Assembly: GCA_026419785.1 (NCBI GenBank)
Contig: JAODTK010001965.1
Location: forward strand, 1-64,000
Reading direction: 5' to 3'
DNA from: Sclerodactyla briareus
Taxonomy: Eukaryota; Echinodermata; Holothuroidea; Dendrochirotida; Sclerodactylidae
Length of the DNA: 64,000 bases
The position numbers were made by a program, and so were the translations under genes. This document shows positions 1 to 13,400 of the stretch, piece by piece (the first letter of the stretch is position 1; each line of letters opens with the position of its first letter). The notes beneath the pieces are model-generated. The model saw only the letters and a program-made list of their open reading frames with translations, made no database searches and had not been told where the DNA came from.

Positions 1-880
1 TACGATTTCCTACGGGAGGCCACCGACTAAGATTCCTGGCCATTGCAATTTTTTTAGGGAAGATAATGTTATTCATAGTACTCGTCAGATTCAATCACTT
101 TATTCCGATGCTCGTGGACACCACTCTATTTACTTCCCTCCTATAACGCTGTAGAGGACGTACTAGAAGAGGATATGGTCGATCATTTTACCGATAACCC
201 ACGTCCGTAACGATAAATTTGTGAAAAGTTTATAGACAAATAACCAAAGGATTGTGAATGTATTGGTCCTTGGTGAAAAGAAAATATATACATAAAAACG
301 ATTGAAAAATGGCAACAAAAAAAAAAATGGCAAATGATTCTTAAATGTGCTACTAAGTATTCTAATGATATGTTTCTTTACCTTTGTAAATGTTTGCTAA
401 GTGTTTCAAATGTTAACTGATTGTGAATGTTTTCAAAGTGACTAAAATTTATGACATGATTTTCAATTTATTGTAAAGTGTTACAATTTATTGCTAAGAG
501 TACAATTATTGACAGATTTTCAAATAATTGACCAAGTATTCAAATTCATTACATGAGTTTTAAAAGTTGCTAGGTGTTGGAGTTGTACGAATGATTTTTA
601 CCCAGTAAGTTTACGGTGAGTTAAGGGCTAGTATCCGAAATGACTATTGTCGGAAAGGGCTGATAACCCGTCTCCTCCCCGTAATGGTAAAACAATGACC
701 AGAAAGTAGTGATGCATTTACTTATTTTACCAGAATCTCTCAGGTGTAAGGCGGAGGAAAGAATGTATGGTTGCTTTACCGCGGCCCGGGGCGTTGGTTG
801 GGGCCCCGGATATATCAAATAAATAATTTGTGTAAACTACCTTTTTCTCTTCTACATAAATTGACTCGTGAATAAACAGA
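1..880. other. AT-rich non-coding stretch
   Basis: No gene is recognisable here. From about 280 to 600 the sequence is AT-rich and loosely repetitive, with recurring short phrases such as caaattattga and ttcaaattcatt. No splice-flanked open frame and no RNA gene were seen. Confidence 0.5.
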
Positions 881-1021
881 CGCTTGTTTGAAGATATTGC
901 AAGGCGTTGCAACTCTCCTGGGTTTTTGGTGGCCTAAAAAGAGCCGTTGTAAAAGGGGAAGGGGCGCAACTCATCACAGGAGCAACCCCCCCTTCCCCCT
1001 CGAGCCACGCGCACTGTTTGT

Positions 1022-1348
1022 GTGGTGCTTGCTGCTGGGGTGTGGCGGCGGCAACGACACATCCATCAGGACGTCCACAAACTGCTGCACAACCTAATCT
1101 CCCTCTGGGCATGCTGGGAGCTCCCCCCGACCAGGAAAAAGGTTCAATCTCAGTTGATCCACTCGCTCCTGGAGGTCGCGACGCCGTTCTCTTTCCCCTC
1201 TCGGGAACCTCCTTCAGAAGTACCCTCGCCGCCTCCAAGTCGTGTCAAACCTGACGCGGTTACTGGTTGCGGTGGCTGCCGTGGCTGCTGTGGCGGTCTC
1301 CTCCTCCCTGGTGGGTCATCTAATTGGGGCCTTCATCCCTAGGCGCTC
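1022..1348 (+). CDS. candidate terminal exon or ORF with C-terminal hydrophobic segment
   Basis: I do not recognise this protein. A GC-rich island lies between AT-rich flanks. One plus frame reads a basic, helix-like stretch (HIHQDVHKLLHNLISLWACW) from about 1,070. The second plus frame, entered after one apparent indel near 1,170, reads LGNLLQKYPRRLQVV and then a strongly hydrophobic run (LLVAVAAVAAVAVSSSLVG), ending in IPRRS and a stop near 1,348. A C-terminal membrane anchor is one reading. A minus-strand frame of 128 codons also crosses 852-1,238, so the strand is not certain. No splice sites were established. It could be a last exon of an unknown gene, part of a mobile element, or chance GC-rich sequence. 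Confidence 0.25.
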
Positions 1349-1472
1349 GTAGTCCTACTATGATGTACGGTTGTACTGCGTTATCTTAGGCTGTGGCATG
1401 TTGTTTGTAAGAGTTTCAAATTCACAATACAAACTCATCCGTGTCCCCGCAGCCTAATACAAACTCAAAACG

Positions 1473-1595
1473 TGACGTCACTCACCCAACTACCACGTGA
1501 TCAACTCAACCCTCATTGGCTCATTCACATCAGCAAACCCTCATACAAACAATAAATACAAATACCCTGCACGGTTGCTAAGGAAAGTGACGTCA
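1473..1595. promoter_or_regulatory. clustered CRE / E-box / CCAAT motifs, candidate promoter or enhancer
   Basis: Two perfect 8 bp CRE palindromes TGACGTCA occur at 1,473-1,480 and 1,588-1,595. An E-box CACGTG lies at 1,494-1,499 and an inverted CCAAT (ATTGG) at 1,515-1,519. The second CRE directly follows gttgctaaggaaag, which loosely resembles an RFX X-box, so the pair has an X1/X2-like arrangement. Such clusters are typical of animal proximal promoters, but no transcript start can be assigned. It sits between the GC-rich candidate exon and the satellite array. Confidence 0.35.
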
Positions 1596-1639
1596 TACAA
1601 ATTACTCGGCGCTGGGGGTCAATTGATGAAATGTCCCCA

Positions 1640-4600
1640 TGTACTACAGTCGTCGATGCGGTCGCTGCGAGTCGCAGTGGCTCGCACATGGTGAAATTTA
1701 CGGAGGCTTTGAAAAAACAAACACTATATGTCCGATTGATCGAGTTGAGTTGAGTCGTCTAGGATGTGTAACTTTACACCATTCTACGTACCGTTTGCGG
1801 TGATTCCTGTATGAGTGTAATTTAAACCCTTTAAAAAGATGGACGAATTCTCTCAGGTGTCCCTAACTACAAGGGACCAGTATTCAGATGGACTAAATCC
1901 CAGCCGGCGGCAACTCATTCAACACCATCATCATGCCGATTCTCAAATGTTTCACGATATTTCCCTCCATATGTTTGTTGTGAGCTAGACATCTCCAATT
2001 TCACAATTCCGGCATATCCTAGGCACCATTCAATCATCGTCCCGAAGCGGAGGAATTGGAGGCGGAGGGGAGGGGGAGGAGGGGGGGGAGGTGGTGACAA
2101 TCAAAGAATTTTACGGTCTCCAATCACGATCGCGTCAGCCACCACTGTAGCGATGAGGTATTTTAATTTTTCTCGCAATTACCCCTCCCCCCGTTGATAT
2201 CATGTTTGCCCCATTCAGTTCCATGGCCCGAGCAAATCTCCACTTTCTTTGCCTCAAGTATTAAACCCCCCCCCCCCAACTTCTAATTTTACCTAACATT
2301 CTGTTCATCATGCGATGTAGACATTACTGCATGTTCCCGGAAATATACGAGTCCCAGAGTTCTCCTCTTATGTCAAGAAGAGCAAGTTTTCCTCCGAATC
2401 ACACGAACAATTTTGGGAATTGAGGAATGCTTTTATTAAACACCGAGAAATATAAAAACTCGAACAAACGGTTTGTGTTGTCTAATCTCCTGTTGGAATT
2501 TTCCTGGGCTAATTCTTCATCTAATGAAAGAGAATATTACTTGAATGATTATGGGGGAGAACAGGCACAAGAGTGTGGCATATGATAAATTGGGGAGTTC
2601 AGAATAGCATATATAGTGTGTTAGGGCTACGACTACCGTGGATCACGATAAACAGTAACATCTAGGTCTAAAAAATACCAAAATCAGTCGATTGCGAGCT
2701 CGAAGCGAGCTTGCAGTGAGTCGCAGAGCACCCGGTAAAATTTTACGATGGGCTTTGAAAAAACTTATTAGGTCCGAGTTGAACGATTCTGGGATTCAAA
2801 TTAATCATTTTGGAAGTCGACGATTATGATGTACTTTTACACATTTCCACTGTAGGTGGTGAGTGGATTCCTGTATGTTGTTGTAATTTGGAACCCTTTA
2901 AAAAATGGTCGATTCTTTTAGGTGTCACCGAACTACCAAAGGGACCAGTATCAGTGGACTAATTCCCCAGCCGGCGGTCACCCATCACACCATCATCCAT
3001 GCAGACTTCTCAACATTTTTTTCAACTGAATAATTTTACCCCATAATGTTGTGACTAGACATCACGAACCACATTTTCAAATTTCCGGCATATCCTAGGC
3101 ACCATTCAATCATCGTCACGAAACGGAGGAGTTTGAGGCGTATTGGAGGGAAGAGTGTTGGGGGGTTGTGGGGGTGTGTGTGGGGGTGCAATCAAAGAAG
3201 TTTGTACGGTCATCCTTGATCATGCTCGAATCGCCATCAACTGTAGCGGTGAGGTCTCATTATTTTTCCCTCGAATTTACCCCTTCACCCCCCGTTGGTA
3301 TCATGTTGCCCCCATTCAGTTCCATGCGCCCGATCAAGATCTACCTTTTTCTTTCATCAGTAGTGCAAGAGATTGATACGTGAATGATTATGGTAGGAGA
3401 AAGACACAAGAGTGGTGTCATCTTGGATCACATATTTTGTATTTTTGTATAGGCATGTATAGGTGTTTTAGGCTCCACTACAGAGATCACAATAAACGTT
3501 AACACTATGTGCAAAAACACAAATCATCGATTGCGAGCTCGCTTGAGCTTTGCAGTGAGCTCGCAGGGCAGGTGAAATTTCGGAGGCTTTGAAAAACTAT
3601 AAGTCCTAGTTACCATTTGGGTTTGAATTCACCATTTTGGAAAGTCGATCGGTCTGTGATGTACTTTTTCACATTCTACTGTACGATTTGAGTGTGATCC
3701 TGTATGTGTCCGTAATTTGGAACCCCTCTAAAAATTGACGAATTATTTTGGGTGTCACTAACCTTACAAGGACCAGTAGGACTAATTTCCCAGAGGGAGC
3801 CAGCTGTCACCCATACATCATCATCCATGCATACTATTCTCAACATGTTTTTTCAACTGAATATTTTACCCTCATACTTTGTGAGCTAGACATCCCCACC
3901 TTTTTCAAATTTCGGCATATCCTAGGCACCATTCAATCATCGTCCGAAGGGGCAGAGTTGGAGGCCGAGGGAAGAGAGAAGAGGGGGGGGGGAGGTGGCA
4001 GGCATCAAAAATTTTAAGGTCTCTTTATCACGCCCGCATCAGCCCTGCACTGTAGCGGTGAGGTAAATTCTTTTTCTCGAAATTTTACCCCCTCCCCCCG
4101 TTGATACAAGTTGCCCCATTCAGTTGCCAGCTCCCGAGCAATCTTCACTTCTTTCTTTGCCTAGGTGTTAACCCCTCTCCCCGGCAACTTCTATTTCTGT
4201 AGACGTTCTATTCCTCTATAGACAGGTAATGTATCCATACTGCATAAATTTCCCGGAAATATACAGTCACAGAGTTTGTCCTCCCCTCTTAGGTCAAGAA
4301 CCAATTTTCCTCCGCCTTCGAATCACACACAATTTCTGGTACTTTAGGAATGCTTTTTAGAAAACACTGTAAAATTGAAATACTCGACAGACGGTTCTCT
4401 ATTGTCTAATCGTTCTGTTTGGAATTTCCACATCATCCTGTCATAATAATTGAGAGATTACTACTTGAATGATTATGGAGGGAGAACGAGACACAGGGTG
4501 GGGGTCCTCTCTGATCACATATTTGTATTTTAAAATAAGCATAGAGGTGTGTGTTAGTCTCCACTACAGAATATCACGATAAACATCAACATAGGTCTAC

Positions 4601-7600
4601 TAAAAAACATACCAAAATCAGTCGATTGTGAGCTCGCTGCGAGCTCGCAGTGAGCTGGCAGAGCACGGTGAATTTACGGGAGGATTTTGGAAAAACTATT
4701 ATGTCCGAGTTGAACGATTTGGGGTTTAAATTCATCATTTTTTTAAATGTCGAACGATCGTCTATTATTACTTTTAACACATTCTCTATACCAATTTGAG
4801 TGGTGATTCTGTATGTTGTTGTAATTTGGAACCCTTTAAAAAAAATGGACGAATTCGTTCTTCTAGGTGTCCTACTACAGGGCGCAGTAGGGACTGAATT
4901 TCCCACAAGCGTCACCCCTTACAACACCATCAATCATCAGACTATTCTCAACATGTTTCAAAGTGAAATATTTTACCCTCCATATTATTATGCTAGACCT
5001 CCCGCTTTCAATTTCGGGCATATCCTAGCACCATTCAATATCGTCCCGCAGGGCGAGTTGGATGCCGAGTGGAAGAGTAAGGGAGGGGGGGGGGGGGGAG
5101 GTGGCCTCAACGAATTTTACGGTCTCTTTAATCACTCTCGCATCAGCCATCACTTTTAGCTGTGAGGTATAAGGTAATTTTTTCCTCGAACTTTATCCCC
5201 CTCCCCCCTTTTGATATCATGTTGCCCCATTCAGTTCCATGCTCCGCCCTAGCAAATCTTCACTTCTTTCTTTGCCTAGTGTGTTTAACCCCCTCCCCCA
5301 ATCTAATTTTACCTACCGTTCTATTCATCATCAGACAGGTCGATGCCATACCACTGCATGTTCCGGTGAATATACGAGTCAAGCAAGTTTCCTCTTACTT
5401 CAACAATTTTTTCCTCCGACTTCGAACAACAACACACACTTTCTGGTGAAATTTAGGCATGCTTTTATAAAACACTGTAGAAATTGAAATACTCGACAAC
5501 GGTTCTCTATTGGTCTATCTTCTTTTTGGAATGTTCCAGCATCATTCTTCATACTATTGAGAGATCAATACTTGAATGATTTAGGGACGAAACCGACACC
5601 ATGTGTGTCATCTTATAAAAATTTTGTATTTAAATGTAGGCATATATGTGGTGTTATGCTCCAATACAAGATCACGATAAGATTTATACTAGGGTCTAAA
5701 AAATACCAAATTCAGTCGATACGAGCTCGCTGCGACTTGCATGAGCTCGCAGACACTCGTGAAATTTCGGAGGCTGTGAAAAAACTATTACTAGAAAAAA
5801 AAAAATACACGAAGTTGAACGATCTGGGGTTTGAAATTCATGATTTTGGAAAGTCGATCGATCTGTGATGTACGTTTCCCATTCTACTGTCCCATTGAGG
5901 CGTGATCCCTGTATGTGTTGTAAGTTGGAACCTTGGAAAAATGGACGAATTCTTTTAGGTGTCCCAAACTACAAGGGACCAGTATGGACTAATTCCCAGC
6001 CGGCGGTCCACCAGGCACACCCATCATCAATGCAGACTGTTCTCACATGTGGTCAACTGAATATTTCACCTCCATATGTTTGAGCTAGACATCACCCATC
6101 CCGACATTTCAAATTTTCCTGCATATCGGGCACACATTCAATCATCAACATCCGAAGGGGGAGAGTTGGAGGGGAGTGGAGAGTAAGGTGGTGGGGGATG
6201 TGGCAATCACAAGAATTTACGGTCTCCTGAATCACGCTCGCATCAGCCATCAACTGGTAGCGGTTGAGGTATATATCATTTGATTCCTCCTCGAAATTTA
6301 CCACACCCCACCCCTCCCGTTGAATCATGTTGCCCCATGCAGTTCCATGCGCCCGAGCAATTTCACGTTTTTCTTCGCCGCGTGTATAACCCCTCCTCCA
6401 CCTCCCCCCCAAACTCCTAATTTGACCCACGTTCTGTTCCTCCTGTAGATTTATCATACTGCATTTTCTCGAAATATAAACGAGTCACAAGAGGTTCCTC
6501 TTACTTCACCAATTTTCCTTCCTCCGAATCACACACAGTTTCTGGTGAATTTAGGAATGCTTTTTATAAACACTGTAATTTGAAATACTCGAACAACGGT
6601 TTTCTATTGGTCAATCTCCTGTTTGGATTTTCCAGCATCATTCTTTTGCAGAATCATTGAAAGAGAATATTACTTGAATGTTTATGGGAGGAGAAAAGAC
6701 ACAAAGTGTGTTCATCTTGATCATCTATTGTATTGTATAATAGGCCTATTAGGTGTTAGGCTCCACTCCGCGAACACGATAAACATTGAAACACTAGGTC
6801 TCAAACATCCCAAAATCAGTCCGATTGCAAGCGCGCGGCGAGCTTGCAATTGATCTCGCAGAGCACGGTGAATTTACGAGGCCTTTTGAAAAACTATAAT
6901 GTCCTAGTTGGAACGATCTTGGGTTTTAATTAATCATTTTGGAAATTCGATCGATCTATATGTACTTGTACACATTCCAGTTCCACTTTACCGTTTGAGT
7001 GGTGGATTCCGGTACGTTTTTGTATTTTGGGCCCTTTTAAAAATAGGACGAATTCGTTTCAGGGTGGCTTCTAACTACAAGGGAACCAGTCTGCTAAATT
7101 CCCCAGGTGGGCGGTCCACCCATCCACCCATCATCCGCGACGTTCTCAACACTTTTTTCAAACTGAAGCATTTCCTCCATATGTTGTGAGCTAGACATCC
7201 CCCCGCATTTTCAATTTCCCGCCCTATCTCAGGCAACAATTCATCATCGTCCGAAGGGAGATTTGGCGGCGGCGTTGGAGGGGGAGAGGGGTGGGGGGGA
7301 GGGGGCAATCAAAGAATTTTTACGTCGACGTCTCCTTATCCTCTCGCATACAGCCATCAACTGTAGCGGTGAGGAATTAATTTTTTCTTCTTCTCGAAAT
7401 TACCCCTCCCCCGTTGATATCATGTTGCCATTCATTTCAGGTTTCCATGCGCTCGAGTCAGATCTGCAATTTTCTTTGCCTGCGTGTATTAAAAAAAAAC
7501 CCCAACCCCCCCCCACTTCTAATTTTACCTAACATTCTGTTCATCATGTACATGTAGACATCCTGCATGTTCCCGGAAATCTACGAGTCACGAGTTCTCC

Positions 7601-7925
7601 TCTTACTCCACCAATTTTCCTCCGAATCACACTACAGAATTTCCGGTGAATTTGGGGAATGCATTTTATAAAACCCGTAGAAAATTGAATAAACTCCGAC
7701 ACAACGTTTCTCTATTGTCTAATCTCCATGTTTGGGAATTTCCAGCATCATCTTCATAATAATTGAAAGAGAATATCACTTGATTATTATGGGATGAGAA
7801 CCGACCAATGGTGTGTCATCTTGATCAAATATTTGTATTTAAATAAAGCTAAGGGGGTATATTATGTGTTTTAGGCTCCCTACCGAGATATCACATCAAC
7901 ATCAACACTAGGTCTAAAACATACA
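1640..7925. repeat. ~1.06 kb satellite array, left block
   Basis: This is a tandem array whose unit is marked by a palindromic core near 2,686, 3,530, 4,622, 5,716 and 6,820, with a diverged copy at about 1,652. Spacing is 1,090-1,100 bp, except for one shortened unit of about 840 bp. After the core (gcgagctcgc repeats, then gagcacggtgaa) come gtcgatcgatct, aagggaccagtatgga, a G-rich tract near +430, two C-rich tracts, aatataCGAGTCACAGAG and tgaatgattatgggagga. Units differ mainly by single-base indels. No conserved open frame runs through the unit, so it looks non-coding. Confidence 0.93.
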
Positions 7926-8399
7926 ACTAGAAAATGTCGGGCGAGTAAACCGCCAGACGTATCCCCCCGCATCTCTTATTCAAGAGATTTGGTGAACTGA
8001 CACTGACATATCGTAGACGAGACATTTATAGACTTGTGAAGCGAACACGTGGTACAGGTAAATGGGTATTCCTGAAATTTAAGCAGAAGGGGCCAACCTA
8101 TGACTGATATTTCATGCCCAAAATCATTTTTTCATCCCTTGCTCAATCAATTCTACTCAAGAAGGACTTTCTTGTTTCATTCTTCCTTCATTCTACTGAT
8201 GAAACGGTACTATGTTCGCATTGAAATTTATTACAAACATCCACAGGTCTCTAAATTGGATAATACAGGGTTTCAATCATGTTAAAAAGGGGACAAACAA
8301 AGTATTAAATTAAATCAACCCCACACAAGCTTTTAATTTTGTTTTATGATGGATCTTATTATTTTGTCATTTTCTGACAGGGATATTAAACAATTCTTC

Positions 8400-9560
8400 A
8401 TTTAATGGTAGTTTCAGGTGTTAGGGGGCCCATAAGAAGCATATTAGGCCTATACTCACTGGGAATTTCTGAGGCACCCCTAACCCCTGCCAAGGTCGTC
8501 CTTAATAATCACCTTTTTCAAGATGCGACCTTTAAACCACATTACCACCGACAGAGTCAACTTTCAGGTTCAGAGGTCACACACATGAGAGTCAACACTT
8601 ATATCTCAATGGTGAACCCTCCAGCCTTCGCAGATATCAATTCTCCTCCGATTCTAGCCAAAAAGCAGTTTTTGACCCTAAGTGACCTGGAATGCACCTG
8701 CAATGATATGAACATTTTACTGAATCTTGTTACTCTCCATGTGATCCATCCACTCCTAGGAGCTTTTGCATTCTGATGACACACCCGTGGCTATTGTTGG
8801 CCCGAAAAGTACACAACATTTTTTACCCTAGTTGACCTTTATACCTGCAATGACATGGCGGCTTTATAAAAATTGTTACACTCCAGGAGCTCCACTCCAG
8901 AAGCATATGTGCAATGGGCATGAATATTTTCAATGTTATTGCGAAAAGGAAAAATTGAACTTTGACCCCTTGTAACTAACCAAAGTAATTGTCTGATCAG
9001 CGGGATTGTTTCCCTCCATAAAGCATCACAAGAGCTCTTATCACCTATCCAAAAAAACCAGTTTCCTATTATATTTTTGCCTGTTAACTCATTAAATAAG
9101 CACCTTTATTCAAGATTCTACTTTTACCACATGAACCAACCCGAAGAGATCAAATTCATGTCAGAGGTCACACACATGTCAGGTCAACAGTTATATCATA
9201 ATGGTGAACCATCCAGCCTCGCATTTCAATTCTCCGAATTATAGCCAAAAACAGTTTTTATACCCCTAAAGTGTACCCCGAATGACCTTTAATGATATGA
9301 CAGATTTTTGATGAGAATTGTACTCTCATGTGATACATCCCTCCTAGGACGCATTTGTGCATTCTTATGAACACACACCCAGTGTTATTGCCAGGAAAGT
9401 ACTAAAATCAGTTTTTGACCCTAAGTTACTTTTAATGACCTTCATGACATGGCGGTTTTTATGAAACTTGTTACACTTCATGTGATGCATCCACTCCTAG
9501 AATCAATCCATTCCAATTCCATTCCAATGTTGATGCGAAAAAAGTAATTAACTCATCATT
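8400..9560. repeat. family B tandem repeat, copy B1 (~590 bp unit)
   Basis: Two units lie about 596 bp apart, shown by cacctttttcaagat at about 8,511 and cacctttattcaagatt at about 9,107. Each unit then carries caggtcaca, aatggtgaacc, cctaagtgacc, catgtgatgcatccactcct and attgcgaaaa landmarks. The same unit recurs at 49.3-54.2 kb. The gene-like open frame at 8,405-8,776 falls inside a repeat unit and is not conserved in the other copies. Confidence 0.85.
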
Positions 9561-10085
9561 TTGACTGATCATGAGAACTAATATGCTAATTAGTCCCACA
9601 AACTTACCGTCAGTGATCTTGAATGCTATTGAATAAATTTATTCAGGAACTGGTAGTGGTCCTATTCACAAAGTTTTCGTCAAAATCCCTAAAAAGTTGA
9701 GAAAATAATTGCATTAAATTATTCTAATTCTGCTAACTAATATGTAAATTAACCACACATAATGACCTTCCGTGATTTCAACGCAATGACGAAATTTATC
9801 GGGACTGTTAGAAGGTGGCCACTCAACCAGAGTTTCGTGGGGGGGGGAGAATCCAAACAAAGTTTTATAAATTTGCCTAATTGCTATTTGGGCCAACTAT
9901 TAGCAAATTAGTCATGCAAGATGACCTCCCGTGACCGTCGTCCACATTAGGAAAATTCATCGGCACTGAATAGTTGCCCTATTCACAATTCATGAAAATC
10001 CAATGAGTTTGAATATCACATACATTGCTAATTAGCTACGGGCTACAGGGAAATGCAAACTTGACCTCCGGTGAACCTTGAAATT
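9560..10085. repeat. ~160 bp degenerate tandem repeat
   Basis: Four degenerate units are each marked by a gctaattag phrase followed by a tgacctccgtga phrase, near 9,580, 9,740, 9,900 and 10,030. The unit continues with aaatttatcgggactg and cctattcacaa. The array lies between family B and the GC-rich end of the inserted element. Confidence 0.7.
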
Positions 10086-10289
10086 TCGCCATTTTTTTGG
10101 CTCCAACAACTAACCCCCAAACCACCAAATTCGTTTAAATCGGCACAAACTTAAATTTTGCGGAAAACCCTGCAAAATAGAGGACAAATATACGATATGC
10201 CATTGTCGAACTTATCCGAGATTTAATCATACTGACATGTGTACCCAGTTTTGTGTCAATCGGATAAGTGTTAAAGAATTAGAACGCTA

Positions 10290-10405
10290 AAAAAACGCCT
10301 AAGTTTCCGGGCGGCCGGCGGAGACGGCGGCGGGCCGGCGGCGGGCTGGCGGAGACGCGTGGACACGGTCAACCCATATATCCCCGAACACTTATCGTGT
10401 TGGCG
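10290..10405. repeat. GC-rich terminal segment and hairpin of the inserted element
   Basis: A GC-rich run (ggcggagacgg, ggcgggcc) is followed by TATATCCCCgaACAC, a short loop, then GTGTtggcGGGGATATA, which is an imperfect hairpin at the exact right junction with the satellite. A related GC-rich segment next to cggggatat occurs inverted at about 34,705-34,790, so this looks like a shared element end. Confidence 0.6.
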
Positions 10406-13400
10406 GGGATATAATCAGTCGATTGTGAGCTCGCTGCGAGCTCGCAGTGAGCTGACAGAGCACGGTGAATTTAACGGAGGCTTTCGAAAACTATTATGTC
10501 CGATTTGCCGATCTTGGGTTGGAATTATAATACTGGAAAGTCCGATCGTTCTATGTGTACTTTTACACATTCTCATACATTTGAGTGTGATTCCTTGTTA
10601 GTGTTTTAATTTGGAACCCTTCAATACAAAAATTTGGGGGATGAATTCTTTTAGGTGTTCTTAACTACAAGGGACCAGTATGGACTAATTCCCCACCGGC
10701 GTCATCCATCACACCATCCTCCATGCGATGGTTCTCAACATGTTTCACGGGGAAAGTTGGAGGCGGAGTGAAGAGGGAGGAGGGGAGGTGGCATCAAGAA
10801 TTTTACCGTCTCTTTAATCACGCTCGCATCAGCCATCACTGTGCGGTGAGGTAATAATTTTTCTCGAAATTAGCCCCCCCCCCCCGTGGAATCATGGTTG
10901 CCCCATTCATTCCATAGCGCTCGAGCGAATCTCCACCTTTTTCTTTGCCTAGTGTATCACCCCCCCCAACTTCGAACTTACCTACTTCGATTCATCATGT
11001 AACAGGTTAGATGTAATACTTCCTGCAGTGTCCCGGAAATATACAGTCACAGGGTTTTCCGTCCTACGTCAATCAATTTCCTCCGATCACCACAATTTCT
11101 GGGGAATTCAGAATGCTTTTTTATAAACACTGTAGAAATTGAAAACTCGAACACGGTTTTCCTATTGTAAATCCCCTGTTTGGATTTTTTTTCCAGCATC
11201 AGTCTTCAGCATATGCAAGAAATTAATACTGAATGATTAGGGAGTGAACAGACACAGAGTTTGTCATCCTGATCAAATATTTGTATTTTACAATAGTCAT
11301 ATAGATTGTGTTTCGGCCTCCACTACAGAGATGCCGATAAGCGTTAACACTATGTCAAAAATACCAAAATCAGTCGATTGCGAGCTCGCTGGGCGAGCTT
11401 GCAAGTGAGCTTTACGCCGAGCACGGTGAAATTTACGGAGGCTTGTGAAAAAACTATTATGTACGACTTGAACGTCTGGGGTTTGAATTAATCATTTTTG
11501 TTGAAGTCGATCGATCCATGTGTTACTTTTTCACATTCCCGTACTGTTTTGAGTGTGATTCCTGTATGTGTTGTAATTGGAACCTCTTAGAAAATGGACG
11601 AATTTTAGGTGTCCCGAACTACAAGGGCCATTAATGGACCTAAATCCCCCAGCCGTCGTCCACCCTCACACCATCATCCAGCAGACTGTTCCACCATGTT
11701 TCAACTGATTTTTACCTCCAATGTTGTGAGCTAGACATCCCCCCTTTCAAAATTTCCGGCATATCACAGCACCATTAATCATCGTCCGAAGGGAGAGTTA
11801 GAGGCGGTAACTGAGGGAGGGGGGGGGGATGGCAACAAAGATTTCCGGTTCCTCAATCACTCTCGCTCAGCCATCACTGTACGGTGAGGATATTAATTTT
11901 TTCGAAAGTAAATCCCCCCCCCCTTTGATATCTGTTGCCCCATTCAGTTTCCTGCGCTCGGCAAATCTTAACCTTTTTCTTTGCCTAGTGATCACCCCCC
12001 CCCCACTTCTAATTTTACCTAACATTCTATGCATCAGTAGACAGTTAGATGTATATATACGGTTGTTCCGGAAATATACTCGTCACAGAGTTTTCTCTTA
12101 CTTCACCAATTTTCTCCATCTCACACACATTTCTGGTAAATTTAGGGATGCTTTTTTATAAAACACCGTATAAATTGCAAGTACTCAACACGGTTTTCAT
12201 TGGCTAATCTCCTGTTTTGAATTTTCAGCATCATTCTTCAAATAATTGAAAGAGAATTAATACTTGACTGTATGGGAGGAGAACAGATACAAGAGTGTGT
12301 ATCTTGATCAAATTTTGTACTTTAGAATAAGCGCTATGTGTTTAGGCTCCCCTACCGAAATTACGCTAAACATAACACTTGGTCTAAAACATACAAATCC
12401 AGTCGATTGCGAGCCGCTGCGAGCTTGCCTGAGCTCGCAGAGCACGGTGAAAATTACGGGCGCTTTGAAAAAACTATTAGTCGTCGAGTAGAAACGATCT
12501 GGGTTTTGACTTCATCCTTTTGGAAAGTCGATCGATCTAGATGTCCTTTACACATTCCACTGTACCGTTTGAGTGTGATTCCTGGTGTGTTTTAAATTTG
12601 GGACCCTTTAGAAAATGGACGATTCTTTTAGGTGTCCGAATTGCAAGGGACCAGTATGGACTAAATTCCCCCCTGCGTCACCCATCACCCATCATCCCTG
12701 CGACTGTTCCACCATGTTTTCAACTGAATATTTTACCTCCATATTTTTGGCTAGACATTCCGCTCATTTCAAAATTTCCGGCCTTCCTAGGCACTATCAA
12801 TCCATCCGAAGGGGAAGTTTGGAGGCGGAGCGGAAAGGTGAGGGGGGGGGGGTGGAGTTGTCAATCAAAGAATATACGGTCTCCTTAATCACGCTCGAAT
12901 CAGCCATCACTGTAGCGGTTGATGGATATATTCATTTTTCTCGAATTTACCCCCACCCCCCTTCCGTTGATATCATGTGTCCCCATTCAGTTCCATGCTC
13001 GAGCACATCTTCACTTTTTTCTTGTCGCTCGTGTATTAACCCCCCCCCCCCAATTCTAATTTCCTAAGTTCTGTTCATCATGTAGATGTATACATACTTC
13101 ATGTCCGAAATTACGAGTCAACAGAGTTTTTCTCCCTTCAACCATTTTCCTCCGAATCCACACAATTTCTGGTGAATTCAGGAATGCTTTTTATAAACAC
13201 GGTAAATTGAAATACCGAAAACGGTTTTCCATTGTCTACTCTGTTTTGAATTAACTTCAGCATCTTCTTCATAATAATGAGAGATTAATACTTGAATGAT
13301 TATGGGAGGTGAACAACACAAGAGTGTGTCATCCTATCAAATATTTGTATTTTACAATAGCATCTATATTGTGTTAGCTTCACTACAGAATCAGATAAGC

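Larger units (their letters stand above)
7926..10405. mobile_element. composite repeat inserted in the satellite array
   Basis: The satellite reads normally up to ctaaaacatac at about 7,925 and resumes with atcagtcgattg at about 10,406. Removing the interval leaves a unit of about 1,110 bp, close to its neighbours. The insert begins near actagaaaatgtcgggcgag. It contains an ATCTCTT/AAGAGAT hairpin near 7,970, family B repeats, ~160 bp repeats, a GC-rich stretch and a terminal hairpin. No transposase or replicase frame was seen, so it is probably non-autonomous. The superfamily is not known. Confidence 0.7.

Noticed and set aside
852..1238. 128-codon minus frame
   Set aside because: Overlaps the plus-strand candidate in a GC-rich island. 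No motif supports either strand firmly, and the minus reading lacks any domain.
8405..8776. 123-codon plus frame as a gene
   Set aside because: It lies within a family B repeat unit and is not conserved in the other units.
10290..10405. canonical Helitron 3' end
   Set aside because: A terminal hairpin is present but no CTRR end follows it, so a Helitron assignment is not supported.
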